A stretch of DNA of 64,000 nucleotides from Shimia sp. Its GTDB lineage: Bacteria; Pseudomonadota; Alphaproteobacteria; Rhodobacterales; Rhodobacteraceae. Positions within the stretch are counted from its first letter, which is position 1; every line of letters begins with the position of its first letter. The translations under genes and the position numbers were made by a program. The notes under the pieces are model-generated. The model had not been told where the DNA came from, searched no databases, and saw only the letters and a program-made list of their open reading frames with translations. Where the stretch lies: assembly GCA_024224295.1 (NCBI GenBank), contig JAAENN010000282.1:62001-126000 (forward strand), in the 5' to 3' direction. Shown here piece by piece: positions 26,534 through 34,862 of this stretch.

Positions 26534-27484
26534 ATGGCCAAAGCCTTCGCTTCCCAAGGGGACATGACCGAGAAAAAAACCTCTTTCACCGAGGTTGGGG
26601 ACGGCCTCTATGCCTTCACCGCAGAAGGGGACCCGAACTCCGGCGTGATCATTGGCGACGACAGCGTGATGATCGTCGAGGCACAGGCCACGCCCCGTTT
26701 GGCCAATAAGGTCATCGAATGTGTACGCTCCGTCACTGATAAGCCGATCTCCTATGTGGTGCTGACCCACTACCACGCAGTGCGCGTGCTGGGCGCGTCC
26801 GCCTATGGCGCGGATCAGATCATCATGGGGGACGCCGCCCGCGCCATGGTGGTGGAACGTGGGCAAGAAGACTGGGACAGCGAATTCCAACGCTTCCCCC
26901 GCCTGTTTGAAGGTCACGAGAGCATCCCCGGACTGACATATCCCACCACCACATTTTCCGACGACATGACCGTCTACCTCGGCAACCGCCGCATTGACCT
27001 CATGCACTTGGGCCGCGCCCACACCGCTGGCGACATCGTCATTCATGTGCCCGACCAGAACGTCATGTTCACCGGCGACATCGTCGAATACCACTCCGCC
27101 TGCTACTGTGGCGACGGGCATTTTGCCGACTGGGGCGACACGCTGGACAACATCGCTTCTTTCGACGTGGACGCCATTGCGCCCGGCCGTGGTGATGCGC
27201 TGGTGGGCAAAGAGATGGTCAACGCCGCGATCGAAAACACCCGTGACTTTGTCGAAAGCACCTACCGCCCCGCCGCCAAGGTTGCGGCCCGCGGCGGCAC
27301 CCTCAAAGAAGCCTGGGATGCGGTACGCGCAGAATGCGACCCGAAATTCGCAGATTACGCGATTTACGAGCATTGCCTGCCCTTCAACGTCGCCCGCGCC
27401 TATGACGAAGCCCGTGGCATCGACACCCCCCGCATCTGGACCGCACAGCGCGATCTGGAAATGTGGGAGGCGTTGCAGGGGTAA
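26534..27484 (+). CDS. MBL-fold protein with altered metal motif
   Basis: A 316-residue MBL-fold protein. At the place of HxHxDH it reads LTHYHAVRVLG, so the usual Asp and third His of the motif are Val and Arg. Later ligands remain: GRAHTAGD (His), MFTGDIVE (Asp), and an acidic/His-rich YHSACYCGDGHF segment. A single-metal or non-hydrolytic role is possible. Its place between hmgA/fahA and the FAD monooxygenase suggests a role in the same aromatic route. Confidence 0.75.
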   Translation: MAKAFASQGDMTEKKTSFTEVGDGLYAFTAEGDPNSGVIIGDDSVMIVEAQATPRLANKVIECVRSVTDKPISYVVLTHYHAVRVLGASAYGADQIIMGDAARAMVVERGQEDWDSEFQRFPRLFEGHESIPGLTYPTTTFSDDMTVYLGNRRIDLMHLGRAHTAGDIVIHVPDQNVMFTGDIVEYHSACYCGDGHFADWGDTLDNIASFDVDAIAPGRGDALVGKEMVNAAIENTRDFVESTYRPAAKVAARGGTLKEAWDAVRAECDPKFADYAIYEHCLPFNVARAYDEARGIDTPRIWTAQRDLEMWEALQG

Positions 27485-27490
27485 ATGACT

Positions 27491-27790
27491 ATGAAGATTG
27501 AAAGCACTGTTTCACGCGGATCTTTTGCAGGTGAGACACAAGAACCTTGGTCGAACTCTGAAGGGCAATACGCGTTATCAGCTGTGCCAAAAGACACAAC
27601 AGAGGCCGGCCATCATGAAGCCCATTACATCTTGGTTTCAGACTTGAAGAGTGTTGCCAACGGCTTGAGAGCGGGATTGTGCCTTCGAATGAAATCTCAA
27701 AACGTTGCACCGAGCATGAGGAAGGCAAGCGAGATAACAATTGATGGACGTCCCGTAGGCGCTTGCGACCCTTCAAAGGGACGAGATTAG
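27491..27790 (+). CDS. Small hypothetical protein
   Basis: An open frame of 99 codons starting MKIESTVSRGSF, just after the MBL gene. An ATG two codons earlier overlaps the preceding stop region. I do not recognise it. The sequence is polar, without a signal peptide or membrane helix, and the local base composition is clearly less GC-rich than its neighbours. It may be a recent acquisition or a non-coding stretch by chance open. Confidence 0.35.
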   Translation: MKIESTVSRGSFAGETQEPWSNSEGQYALSAVPKDTTEAGHHEAHYILVSDLKSVANGLRAGLCLRMKSQNVAPSMRKASEITIDGRPVGACDPSKGRD

Positions 27791-27829
27791 TCGAAGGGGT
27801 AAGTAAAACCCCACGTCCTTGATCTATGT

Positions 27830-27858
27830 CGTGGCGCGCTGCCCCTTAGCGCGCCACG
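27830..27858 (+). terminator. Perfect 11-base-pair hairpin upstream of the FAD monooxygenase
   Basis: CGTGGCGCGCT and AGCGCGCCACG enclose the 7-base loop GCCCCTT. There is no T run after it, and the monooxygenase ATG is 42 bases downstream with GGGAGGAGGAG between. It could be a terminator, an mRNA stabiliser or a leader control element. Confidence 0.5.
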
Positions 27859-27900
27859 CTACCCCCAACAAACGCGCCTGTCCTTGGGAGGAGGAGCCCC

Positions 27901-29511
27901 ATGAGCAAGATTTTTGACGTCCCGCTCTACGCCTACACGCGCAGTCCGGATCAGGACGAAGCCATGCCCATTCGCCATCCGGTGGTCATCATTGGCGCTG
28001 GTCCTGTAGGTCTCGCAACCGCCATCGACCTCGCACAACAAGGCATCAAAACCGTCATTCTGGATGACAACGACCGGGTGTCCTTTGGCTCGCGCGCCAT
28101 TTGTTTTGCCAAACGCCCATTAGAAATCATGGACCGCCTCGGCTGCGGCGAACGCCTAGTGGAACGTGGTGTGCAATGGGACACCGGCAAGGTCTTTTTT
28201 GACACCCGGCAGGTTTATGAGTTCAGTCTGACTGAGGAAGAAGGCCACAAGAACCCCGCCTTCATCAACCTGCAACAATATACCTTTGAGCAAGTTCTGG
28301 TCGAACGCATCCGCGAGATGCAGGCCGAAGGTGCCCCCATCGAAATTCGCGGTCGCAACAAGGTTGAGGCCATTGGCCAGCACGACACCCATGTGACCCT
28401 TGAGGTGGACACCCCCGAGGGCAGCTACACCATTGAGGCCGAGTGGCTGGTCGCCTGTGACGGCGCCAACTCGCCGACTCGCCGTATGTTGGGACTGGAT
28501 TTTGACGGACAGGTGTTTGAAGACAACTTCCTGATCGCGGATGTGGTGATGAAAGCGGACTTCCCGTCCGAAAGGTGGTTCTGGTTTGACCCGCCATTCA
28601 ACCGCGGCCAATCTGCCCTGCTGCACAAACAGCCCGACAACGTTTGGCGCATCGATCTGCAACTGGGCCGCGATATCGACAAGGAACGCGAGAAGCGCCC
28701 GGAAAACGTTATGACCCGTCTCAAAGCCATGCTGGGCGACGAGGCCGAATTCGACCTCGAATGGGTCTCCATCTACACCTTCCAGTGCTGCCGCATGGAG
28801 CGGTTCCGCCACGGCCGCACGCTGTTTGCCGGTGACTCGGCGCATCAGGTCTCCCCCTTTGGTGCCCGTGGCGCCAACTCCGGCCTTCAAGATGCCGACA
28901 ACATCGCGTGGAAACTGAAGCTGGTACTCGACGGCAAAGCCTCCGAAACCCTAATGGACAGCTACAACATAGAGCGGGCCTACGCCGCCGATGAGAATAT
29001 CCTCAACTCCACCCGGTCTACCGAATTCATCACACCCAAATCCGAGATGAGCCGTATTCTCCGCGACGCCGTGCTGGACCTCTCCGCCCATCACGAATTT
29101 GCGCAACCGCTGGTGAATTCGGGCCGCTTATCTGTTCCCTGCACCTATGACGGCAGTATGCTCAACTCTGCCGATGCGCTGGCCGCGCCGGACCTCACCC
29201 GCCCAGGCAGCCCTTGCCCGGACGCCCCCCTAGGGGACGACCACCTGCTGAGCAAACTCGGCAACGCGTTCATCCTGCTGACCATCGACGCCGACGCGCC
29301 GGGCAGCTTTGAAGAAGACGGCGTCACCGCCACCCGCCTTGCCCTCTCGGTGCGCGATGACCCCACACTGACGCTCAAACGCCAATACCTCGGCGATGCC
29401 ACCGCTGGCGTCTACCTGATCCGCCCGGATCAACACGTCGCCGCCCGTCGCGAAGCCTTTGACGAACCCCATTTCCGCGCCGCTCTGCGCCGCGCCATAG
29501 GCAAGGAGTGA
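27901..29511 (+). CDS. FAD-dependent aromatic monooxygenase (MhpA-like)
   Basis: A 536-residue flavoprotein hydroxylase. The FAD motif is VVIIGAGPVGLATAIDLAQQG near residue 30, VACDGANS is the DG-type motif, and GDSAHQVSPFGARGANSGLQDADN is the GD motif; a C-terminal thioredoxin-like tail follows. The family hydroxylates phenolic acids with NAD(P)H. Within a homogentisate operon it may act on 3-hydroxyphenylacetate or a related acid to give homogentisate, but that is inference. The downstream DUF2783 gene is its usual partner. A very strong GGGAGGAGGAG ribosome site precedes it. Confidence 0.85.
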   Translation: MSKIFDVPLYAYTRSPDQDEAMPIRHPVVIIGAGPVGLATAIDLAQQGIKTVILDDNDRVSFGSRAICFAKRPLEIMDRLGCGERLVERGVQWDTGKVFFDTRQVYEFSLTEEEGHKNPAFINLQQYTFEQVLVERIREMQAEGAPIEIRGRNKVEAIGQHDTHVTLEVDTPEGSYTIEAEWLVACDGANSPTRRMLGLDFDGQVFEDNFLIADVVMKADFPSERWFWFDPPFNRGQSALLHKQPDNVWRIDLQLGRDIDKEREKRPENVMTRLKAMLGDEAEFDLEWVSIYTFQCCRMERFRHGRTLFAGDSAHQVSPFGARGANSGLQDADNIAWKLKLVLDGKASETLMDSYNIERAYAADENILNSTRSTEFITPKSEMSRILRDAVLDLSAHHEFAQPLVNSGRLSVPCTYDGSMLNSADALAAPDLTRPGSPCPDAPLGDDHLLSKLGNAFILLTIDADAPGSFEEDGVTATRLALSVRDDPTLTLKRQYLGDATAGVYLIRPDQHVAARREAFDEPHFRAALRRAIGKE

Positions 29512-29515
29512 TCTG

Positions 29516-29722
29516 ATGTCTGACAAGCTGATCCTGAGCCCCAATCTGGACAATGCTGACGGCTTCTTTGACGCCCTCGCCCGCGCCCATGATGGCCTTG
29601 AGAAATCCAGCAGCGATGCGCTCAACGCTCGCCTGATTTTCCTGCTCGCCAATCATATCGGTGACAGCGAGGTCTTGGACACAGCCCTCAAGGCCGCGCA
29701 AGTCAGCGGCCATCAGCGATGA
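29516..29722 (+). CDS. DUF2783 family small protein, partner of the monooxygenase
   Basis: A 68-residue soluble protein matching DUF2783 (pattern SPNLDNADGFFDALARAH, SDALNARLIFLLANHIGD). In alphaproteobacteria and betaproteobacteria this family sits directly beside MhpA-like monooxygenases, as here with a 4-base gap and an AAGGAG ribosome site. It is probably helical. A role as an accessory or subunit of the monooxygenase is inference. Confidence 0.82.
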   Translation: MSDKLILSPNLDNADGFFDALARAHDGLEKSSSDALNARLIFLLANHIGDSEVLDTALKAAQVSGHQR

Positions 29723-29732
29723 GCCTCCCAGC

Positions 29733-30368
29733 ATGAGTACAGTGCTCTACGACTACTGGCGCTCCTCCTCCAGTTACCGCGTGCGCATCGCGCTGCATCT
29801 TGCAAGAGAGCCGTTTAAGCGTATGCCTGTAGACCTGCTGGAAGGTGACCACCGCGCGCCGGACCATCTGCAGCGAAACCCGCAAGGCTTGGTGCCGGTG
29901 CTGGAAATAGACGGCCAGCAGTTTACCCAATCGCTTGCCATTCTCGAATACCTCAACGACACTCGCGCCCTTGGCCTACTGCCTGATGACCCAGCCCAAC
30001 GCGCGAAAGTGCGCGCCTTGGCGCATAGCATTGCCGTGGACATTCACCCGGTGTGCAATCTTTCCGTCGTACGACATGCCACGGCAGAAACCAAAGACAC
30101 TCCGGCCGCCACCCGCGTCTGGATGCAGCATTTCATCAGCCCCGGCTTGGTTTCTTTTGACACTCTTTTAAGTGGGTTTGATCAAGCGCCCTACTGCTGT
30201 GGTGATACACCGTCGCTTGCGGACCTCTGCCTGATGCCGCAGCTCTACAACGCACACCGATGGGGAGTGGACCTGTCCGAGCTGCCCCGCTTACAGGCCA
30301 TCAAAACAGCCTGCACCGCGCATCCAGCCTTTGCGGCAGCACATCCGGATCAGATCCGCCCCGAATAG
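29733..30368 (+). CDS. maiA: Maleylacetoacetate isomerase (zeta-class GST)
   Basis: Converts maleylacetoacetate to fumarylacetoacetate using glutathione, linking hmgA to fahA. The 211-residue protein has the zeta-class signature YDYWRSSSSYRVRIALHL at residues 6-23 with the catalytic Ser-Ser-x-Ser. It also shows NPQGLVPVLEIDG, TQSLAILEYL and the C-terminal helical domain with SLADLCLMPQLYNA. The ATG at 29733 is 10 bases after the DUF2783 stop. Confidence 0.94.
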   Translation: MSTVLYDYWRSSSSYRVRIALHLAREPFKRMPVDLLEGDHRAPDHLQRNPQGLVPVLEIDGQQFTQSLAILEYLNDTRALGLLPDDPAQRAKVRALAHSIAVDIHPVCNLSVVRHATAETKDTPAATRVWMQHFISPGLVSFDTLLSGFDQAPYCCGDTPSLADLCLMPQLYNAHRWGVDLSELPRLQAIKTACTAHPAFAAAHPDQIRPE

Positions 30369-30371
30369 TCT

Positions 30372-30812
30372 TTAGAGGTCAATTTTATTAAGATCGTTGA
30401 GCAGTTCCAAAAGCTGCTCATAGCGCTCGGTGCCGAGGTGGTCACGCAGTTTACCCGCATAACTCTTGGCCGCCGGAATGTTGTCGGCAATCAAGCGACA
30501 GCCGTCAGACGTGGCCTTAATCACCTGTCGCCGCCCGTCCTGCTCGTCCCGCGTCCGCGTGATAAAGCCTTTTTCCTCAAGCTTCTGCAGAATGCGCGTC
30601 AGACTTGGCAACAACAATACAGCTCGGTCTGCAATTGTGGTCGGGTCCATCGGTCCCTCTTCGACCAATACACGTACCACGCGCCACTGCTGTTCGGTCA
30701 CACCCGCGTTCGAAAGCAATAATCGCGCCGGTTTCATCACCTTTTCTCTGGCACGCAAAAGCGCGATCGGAAGCGACTGAGATGTATCGGGAATATTGGT
30801 CTTGCCTGTCAT
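30372..30812 (-). CDS. hpaR: MarR-family regulator, HpaR-like
   Basis: A 146-residue regulator with the HpaR pattern: SLPIALLRAREKVMKPARLLL, GVTEQQWRVVRVL, LPSLTRILQKLEEKGFITRTRDEQDGRR. HpaR proteins repress hydroxyphenylacetate catabolism and respond to the aromatic substrate. It is convergent with maiA (3-base gap) and divergent from the ABC importer genes, so either set may be its target. Two starts are possible; I prefer 30812 with GAAGGTGAG upstream over 30827. Confidence 0.8.
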   Translation of the reverse strand: MTGKTNIPDTSQSLPIALLRAREKVMKPARLLLSNAGVTEQQWRVVRVLVEEGPMDPTTIADRAVLLLPSLTRILQKLEEKGFITRTRDEQDGRRQVIKATSDGCRLIADNIPAAKSYAGKLRDHLGTERYEQLLELLNDLNKIDL

Positions 30813-30827
30813 CTCACCTTCATGCAC

Positions 30828-31046
30828 TGGAATATATCAAAAGGCAATTTCTTTGCCGTTCGAAACCTTACGTTACAGTGTCAAGCGGCAGCCTTACGCC
30901 TCGAAACTGACCTGAACGATTGGTCTGGTTTCCCCCTACGAGCCCACCTACGTAATTTCCCCGAATTGACCCTTTTTGCCCCTGCCACCTACCATGTCCA
31001 CAATCGCCGCAATCCCATTTGCGGTTGAGTTCAGGGAGGACAACTC
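30828..31046. promoter_or_regulatory. Divergent region between hpaR-like gene and ABC importer
   Basis: A 219-base gap. It contains a short inverted repeat GGCAA-TTTCT-TTGCC at 30843-30857 near the regulator's start, a possible operator. Otherwise I see no coding region. Both the regulator and the importer must be transcribed from here. Confidence 0.4.
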
Positions 31047-32225
31047 ATGAAGAAATGGCTCATCACGGGCGCAATTTCTGCTTTGGCGCTGACCGGCGCC
31101 GCATCCGCAGACATCAAGATCGCCCACGTTTACGGCAAAACCGGCCCGTTTGAGGCCTACGCCAAACAATCTCACGACGGCCTGATGCTCGGTCTGGAGT
31201 ACGCCACCGGCGGCACCATGGAGATCAACGGCGAGAAAATCGTTGTGATCGAAAAAGACACCCAGCTAAAGCCAGACAACGGCAAAGCCCTGCTCGAAGA
31301 AGCTTATGGCGATGATGAAGTCGACCTCGCCGTGGGTCCAGTCAGCTCCGGCGTCGCACTCGCCATGCTGCCAGTCGCAGAAGAATACGAGAAACTGCTG
31401 ATCGTTGAGCCCGCCGTGGCTGACAGCATCACCGGCGCCAACTACAACCGCTACATCTTCCGCACCGGGCGCAACAGCTCGCAAGACGCCGTGGCCAACG
31501 CCATCGCTCTGGCGGGCAAAGATGTGCACATTGCCACGCTGGCGCAAGACTACGCCTTTGGACGCGACGGCATCGCGGCCTTCCGCGAAGCGCTCGAAGG
31601 TCAAGGCCAAGGCCAAGGCATCGCGCATGAGGAATATGTGCCAACCGACACCACCGACTTCACCGCAGCGGCGGAGCGCATCTTCACCGCGATGAAAGAC
31701 CTCGAAGGTGACAAAAAGTTGTTCATCATCTGGGCCGGTGGCGGCAACCCAATGGGCAAAATTCAAGCCATGGATCCCTCCCGCTTTGGGGTTGAGATTG
31801 CCACAGGCGGCAACATCCTCGCAGCCATGAAAGCCTACAAGGATTTCCCAGGTCTCGAAGGCGCCACCTATTACTACTACGAAATCCCGAAGAACTATGT
31901 GAACGACTGGCTGGTGAAAACCCACCAGGACCGTTTTGGCACCCCACCTGATTTCTTCACCGCAGGGGGTATGTCCGCAGGCATCGCCGTGGTTGAGGCC
32001 ATCAAAAAAGCCGGCAGCACCGACACCGAAGAGCTGATCACCGCGATGGAAGGCATGGAGTGGGAGACCCCCAAAGGCACCATGAAATTCCGCGCTGACG
32101 ATCACCAGGCGATGCAAACCATGTACCACTTCAAGATTAAAGTGGACGACAACGTCGAATGGGCCATCCCGGAGCTGGTGCGTGAGCTGAAGCTCGAAGA
32201 CCTGCCCATCCCGGTCCGCAACTAA
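31047..32225 (+). CDS. Liv-type ABC importer, periplasmic substrate-binding protein
   Basis: A 392-residue periplasmic binding protein of the branched-chain amino acid family (Peripla_BP_6). The signal peptide is MKKWLITGAISALALTGAASA. Two-lobed domain signatures follow: KIAHVYGKTGPFEAYAKQSHDGLMLGLEYA near the start, AVGPVSSGVALAM, YAFGRDGI, and a C-terminal MEWETPKGTMKFRADDHQAMQ. CAGGGAGG precedes the ATG. Relatives bind amino acids, amides or aromatic acids. Its position beside aromatic catabolism genes suggests an aromatic acid, as inference. Confidence 0.9.
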   Translation: MKKWLITGAISALALTGAASADIKIAHVYGKTGPFEAYAKQSHDGLMLGLEYATGGTMEINGEKIVVIEKDTQLKPDNGKALLEEAYGDDEVDLAVGPVSSGVALAMLPVAEEYEKLLIVEPAVADSITGANYNRYIFRTGRNSSQDAVANAIALAGKDVHIATLAQDYAFGRDGIAAFREALEGQGQGQGIAHEEYVPTDTTDFTAAAERIFTAMKDLEGDKKLFIIWAGGGNPMGKIQAMDPSRFGVEIATGGNILAAMKAYKDFPGLEGATYYYYEIPKNYVNDWLVKTHQDRFGTPPDFFTAGGMSAGIAVVEAIKKAGSTDTEELITAMEGMEWETPKGTMKFRADDHQAMQTMYHFKIKVDDNVEWAIPELVRELKLEDLPIPVRN

Positions 32226-32304
32226 GACCACCCCTTACCCCCATGGCTGGTTCCGGACTTTGTGTCGGGGCCAGCCTCCTTTCCCTCTCAGGGACCGCAA
32301 AAAA

Positions 32305-33081
32305 ATGCCCCAACCCATTCTGGAAACCACCGACCTGACCGTGCGCTTTGGCGGTCACGTGGCGGTCGACCACATCACCTGCAATTTCAATCCCGGCGAA
32401 TTGACCGCGATTGTTGGCCCCAACGGCGCAGGTAAAACCACATATTTCAATCTGATCTCCGGTCAGGTTCCCGTCTCCGAAGGCCGTGTAAAACTAAATG
32501 GCACCGACATCACCCGCATGTCCGTCGCCCAGCGCACCCACCGCGGCATTGGACGTGCCTTCCAGCTCACCAACCTATTCCCAAACCTGTCGGTGCTGGA
32601 AAACATCCGCCTTGTGGTGCAATCCAAAGCTGGTCGCGGCTTCAACATCCTATCGATGGCAGACAGCCACCCCGAACTCACCGGCCCCGCCTATGAAATT
32701 CTCGAACGTATCCGCATGACCGATCAGGCCGATCAGGTTGTCTCCGAACTGTCCCATGGTGACCAGCGCAAACTCGAGGTCGCGCTGCTGATCGCGCTCG
32801 ACCCGCTGGTCTATATGTTTGACGAACCCACCGCAGGCATGAGTGTGGATGAAGCGCCTGTGGTGCTCGATCTCATCGCCAAACTCAAAACCCGCAAAGA
32901 CCGCGCCATCCTGCTGGTGGAACACAAAATGGACGTGATCCGTACCCTCGCGGACCGCATCATCGTGCTGCACAACGGCGCACTGGCCGCAGACGGCGAC
33001 CCTGCTGAGGTCATGGCGTCTGATGTGGTGCAAGAAGCCTACATGGGCCGCGATCTAGAGGAGGCTTTGGCCAATGTCTGA
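32305..33081 (+). CDS. livG: ABC importer ATP-binding protein, LivG-like
   Basis: A 258-residue ATPase of the Liv family energising the importer. Walker A is GPNGAGKTTYF, the signature reads LSHGDQRKLEVAL (typical of LivG, which has SHGDQ/E where others have SGGQ), and Walker B is YMFDEPTAGM; the switch histidine is in LLVEHKMD. I start at the ATG at 32305 because AGGGA lies upstream and it gives the family's usual N-terminus. The next ATPase gene overlaps its end by 8 bases. Confidence 0.92.
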   Translation: MPQPILETTDLTVRFGGHVAVDHITCNFNPGELTAIVGPNGAGKTTYFNLISGQVPVSEGRVKLNGTDITRMSVAQRTHRGIGRAFQLTNLFPNLSVLENIRLVVQSKAGRGFNILSMADSHPELTGPAYEILERIRMTDQADQVVSELSHGDQRKLEVALLIALDPLVYMFDEPTAGMSVDEAPVVLDLIAKLKTRKDRAILLVEHKMDVIRTLADRIIVLHNGALAADGDPAEVMASDVVQEAYMGRDLEEALANV

Positions 33082-33796
33082 TCCCATCCTGAAACTTGAG
33101 GGCGTCTTCACCAACATCGCGCAGTATCACATCCTGCAAGGTGTCGACCTCACTGTACCACGCGGTGAAGTCACCATGCTTTTGGGCCGCAACGGCGTCG
33201 GTAAAACCACCACGCTACGCACCATCATCGGCCACTGGCGCGCCCATCAGGGCCGCGTCATGTTTGACGGTCAGGACATCACCAAACTGCCCACACCCGC
33301 GATCGCCCGCGCCGGCGTCGGCTTTGTGCCCGAGGACATGGGCATTTTCGCTGATCTGACCGTCGAGGAAAACATGATCCTCGCTGCGGTCTCCGGCGCA
33401 ATTGACGACAACCGTCTGCAATGGCTCTTCACTGTCTTCCCTGCTTTGGAAACCTTCTGGAAAAAAGACGCAGGCACGCTCTCTGGTGGTCAAAAACAGA
33501 TGTTATCCATCGCGCGCGCCATGATCGAAGAGCGTGCGCTCTACCTAATTGACGAGCCCACCAAAGGCCTTGCGCCCGCGATCATCACCACTATGGCCCG
33601 TGCCATCAAGGAACTGAAAGACCAAGGTGCCTCTATCCTGTTGGTCGAGCAAAACTTCGCTGTGGCCAAAGCCTTGGGTGACAGCGCCAATGTGATGGAC
33701 GACGGCCGCATGGCCTGGTCCGGCCAGATGTCCGAACTGACCAAAGATGCCGAGCTGCAAGAGCGGCTGATGGGCCTCAGCATGGAGGCCCACTGA
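33074..33796 (+). CDS. livF: ABC importer ATP-binding protein, LivF-like
   Basis: A 240-residue second ATPase. Walker A GRNGVGKTTTL, signature LSGGQKQMLSIARAM, Walker B LYLIDEPTKGLAP and the switch residue in LLVEQNF are all present. Length and motifs fit LivF. GAGGAGG lies inside the end of livG, with an 8-base gene overlap, so the pair is translationally coupled and should form the heterodimer. Confidence 0.92.
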   Translation: MSDPILKLEGVFTNIAQYHILQGVDLTVPRGEVTMLLGRNGVGKTTTLRTIIGHWRAHQGRVMFDGQDITKLPTPAIARAGVGFVPEDMGIFADLTVEENMILAAVSGAIDDNRLQWLFTVFPALETFWKKDAGTLSGGQKQMLSIARAMIEERALYLIDEPTKGLAPAIITTMARAIKELKDQGASILLVEQNFAVAKALGDSANVMDDGRMAWSGQMSELTKDAELQERLMGLSMEAH

Positions 33797-33830
33797 TGCC
33801 AATGAACACACTTAAACTGGAGGTCCGCCC

Positions 33831-34862
33831 ATGACCGCCGCCCCCAAACACGCCCCCACCATGGCACAAATGTCCCTCCCAGAGCGGCTTGCGCCCTATG
33901 CGCCTATCTTGCTGGTGGTGGGGCTTGTCATTGCCGGTTTCGTCGCCATCCCTGCCACTTCTAGCTGGCTCACATTGACCGTGTCCGGCCTCGCCATGGG
34001 CATGATGATTTTCATCATGGCCTCTGGCCTGACATTGGTCTTTGGCCTCATGGACGTGATCAACTTCGGTCACGGCGCATTTGTCTCCGTCGGAGCCTTT
34101 GTCGGCGTCTCTTTCCTGCTCCTGCTGGAACACATGACCGGCGCGCCCAACCTGTTGTGGAACCTGACCGCCCTGATGGTAGCCATCATTGGTGCCATGG
34201 CCGCCACCGGCCTCATGGGCTACGCTTTTGAACGGGTGATTGTGAAGCCGGTTTATGGCCACCACCTCAAACAGATTCTGGTCACCATGGGCGGTTTGAT
34301 TGTGGTCGAACAGCTCATCATTGTGCTTTGGGGACCGGAAGAAATCTACATCACCCGCCCCGAAAGTCTGAAAGGCGCGATCACCTTCGCGGGTGCCGCG
34401 CTTGAGAAATACCGTCTCGTGGCGGTGGGCATCGGCCTCGTGGTCTTCCTTGCCATGCGCTACACGTTGCGCCGCACCAAAATTGGCCTGATCGTGCGTG
34501 CCGGTGTGGAGAACGGCGAGATGGTGCAGGCGCTTGGCTACAACCTCCGCATGGTTTTCATCGGTGTCTTTGTGGCTGGCTCCGCCCTCGCCGGTCTTGG
34601 AGGCGTGCTTTGGGGCCTCTACCAAGAGGTCATCACCGCCCATATGGGCAACCAAACCATGATCCTTGTGTTCATCGTGGTGATCATCGGCGGACTTGGC
34701 TCGGTAGAGGGCTGCTTCATCGGCGCGCTCATGGTCGGCCTGTTGCAAAACTATGTGGCCTTCCTGGAACCCAAAGCGGCCCTGATTTCCAACATCGCCC
34801 TGATGGTGGCGATCCTGATGTGGCGCCCGATGGGCATGATCCCCGTGGTAAAGGCGAAATGA
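33831..34862 (+). CDS. livH: ABC importer permease, LivH-like
   Basis: A 343-residue inner membrane permease with about eight hydrophobic helices. It carries the LivH signature GLTLVFGLMDVINFGHGAF at about residues 62-80 and ALAGLGGVLWGLYQEV followed by IIGGLGSVEGCFIGAL near the C-terminus. CTGGAGG precedes the ATG. It overlaps livM by 4 bases (ATGA). Confidence 0.9.
   Translation: MTAAPKHAPTMAQMSLPERLAPYAPILLVVGLVIAGFVAIPATSSWLTLTVSGLAMGMMIFIMASGLTLVFGLMDVINFGHGAFVSVGAFVGVSFLLLLEHMTGAPNLLWNLTALMVAIIGAMAATGLMGYAFERVIVKPVYGHHLKQILVTMGGLIVVEQLIIVLWGPEEIYITRPESLKGAITFAGAALEKYRLVAVGIGLVVFLAMRYTLRRTKIGLIVRAGVENGEMVQALGYNLRMVFIGVFVAGSALAGLGGVLWGLYQEVITAHMGNQTMILVFIVVIIGGLGSVEGCFIGALMVGLLQNYVAFLEPKAALISNIALMVAILMWRPMGMIPVVKAK

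Noticed and set aside
31606-31620. Short direct repeat GGTCAAGGCCAAGGCC in the substrate-binding protein gene
   Set aside because: It encodes a Gly-Gln run (GQGQGQG) within the protein; no sign of mobile or regulatory function.
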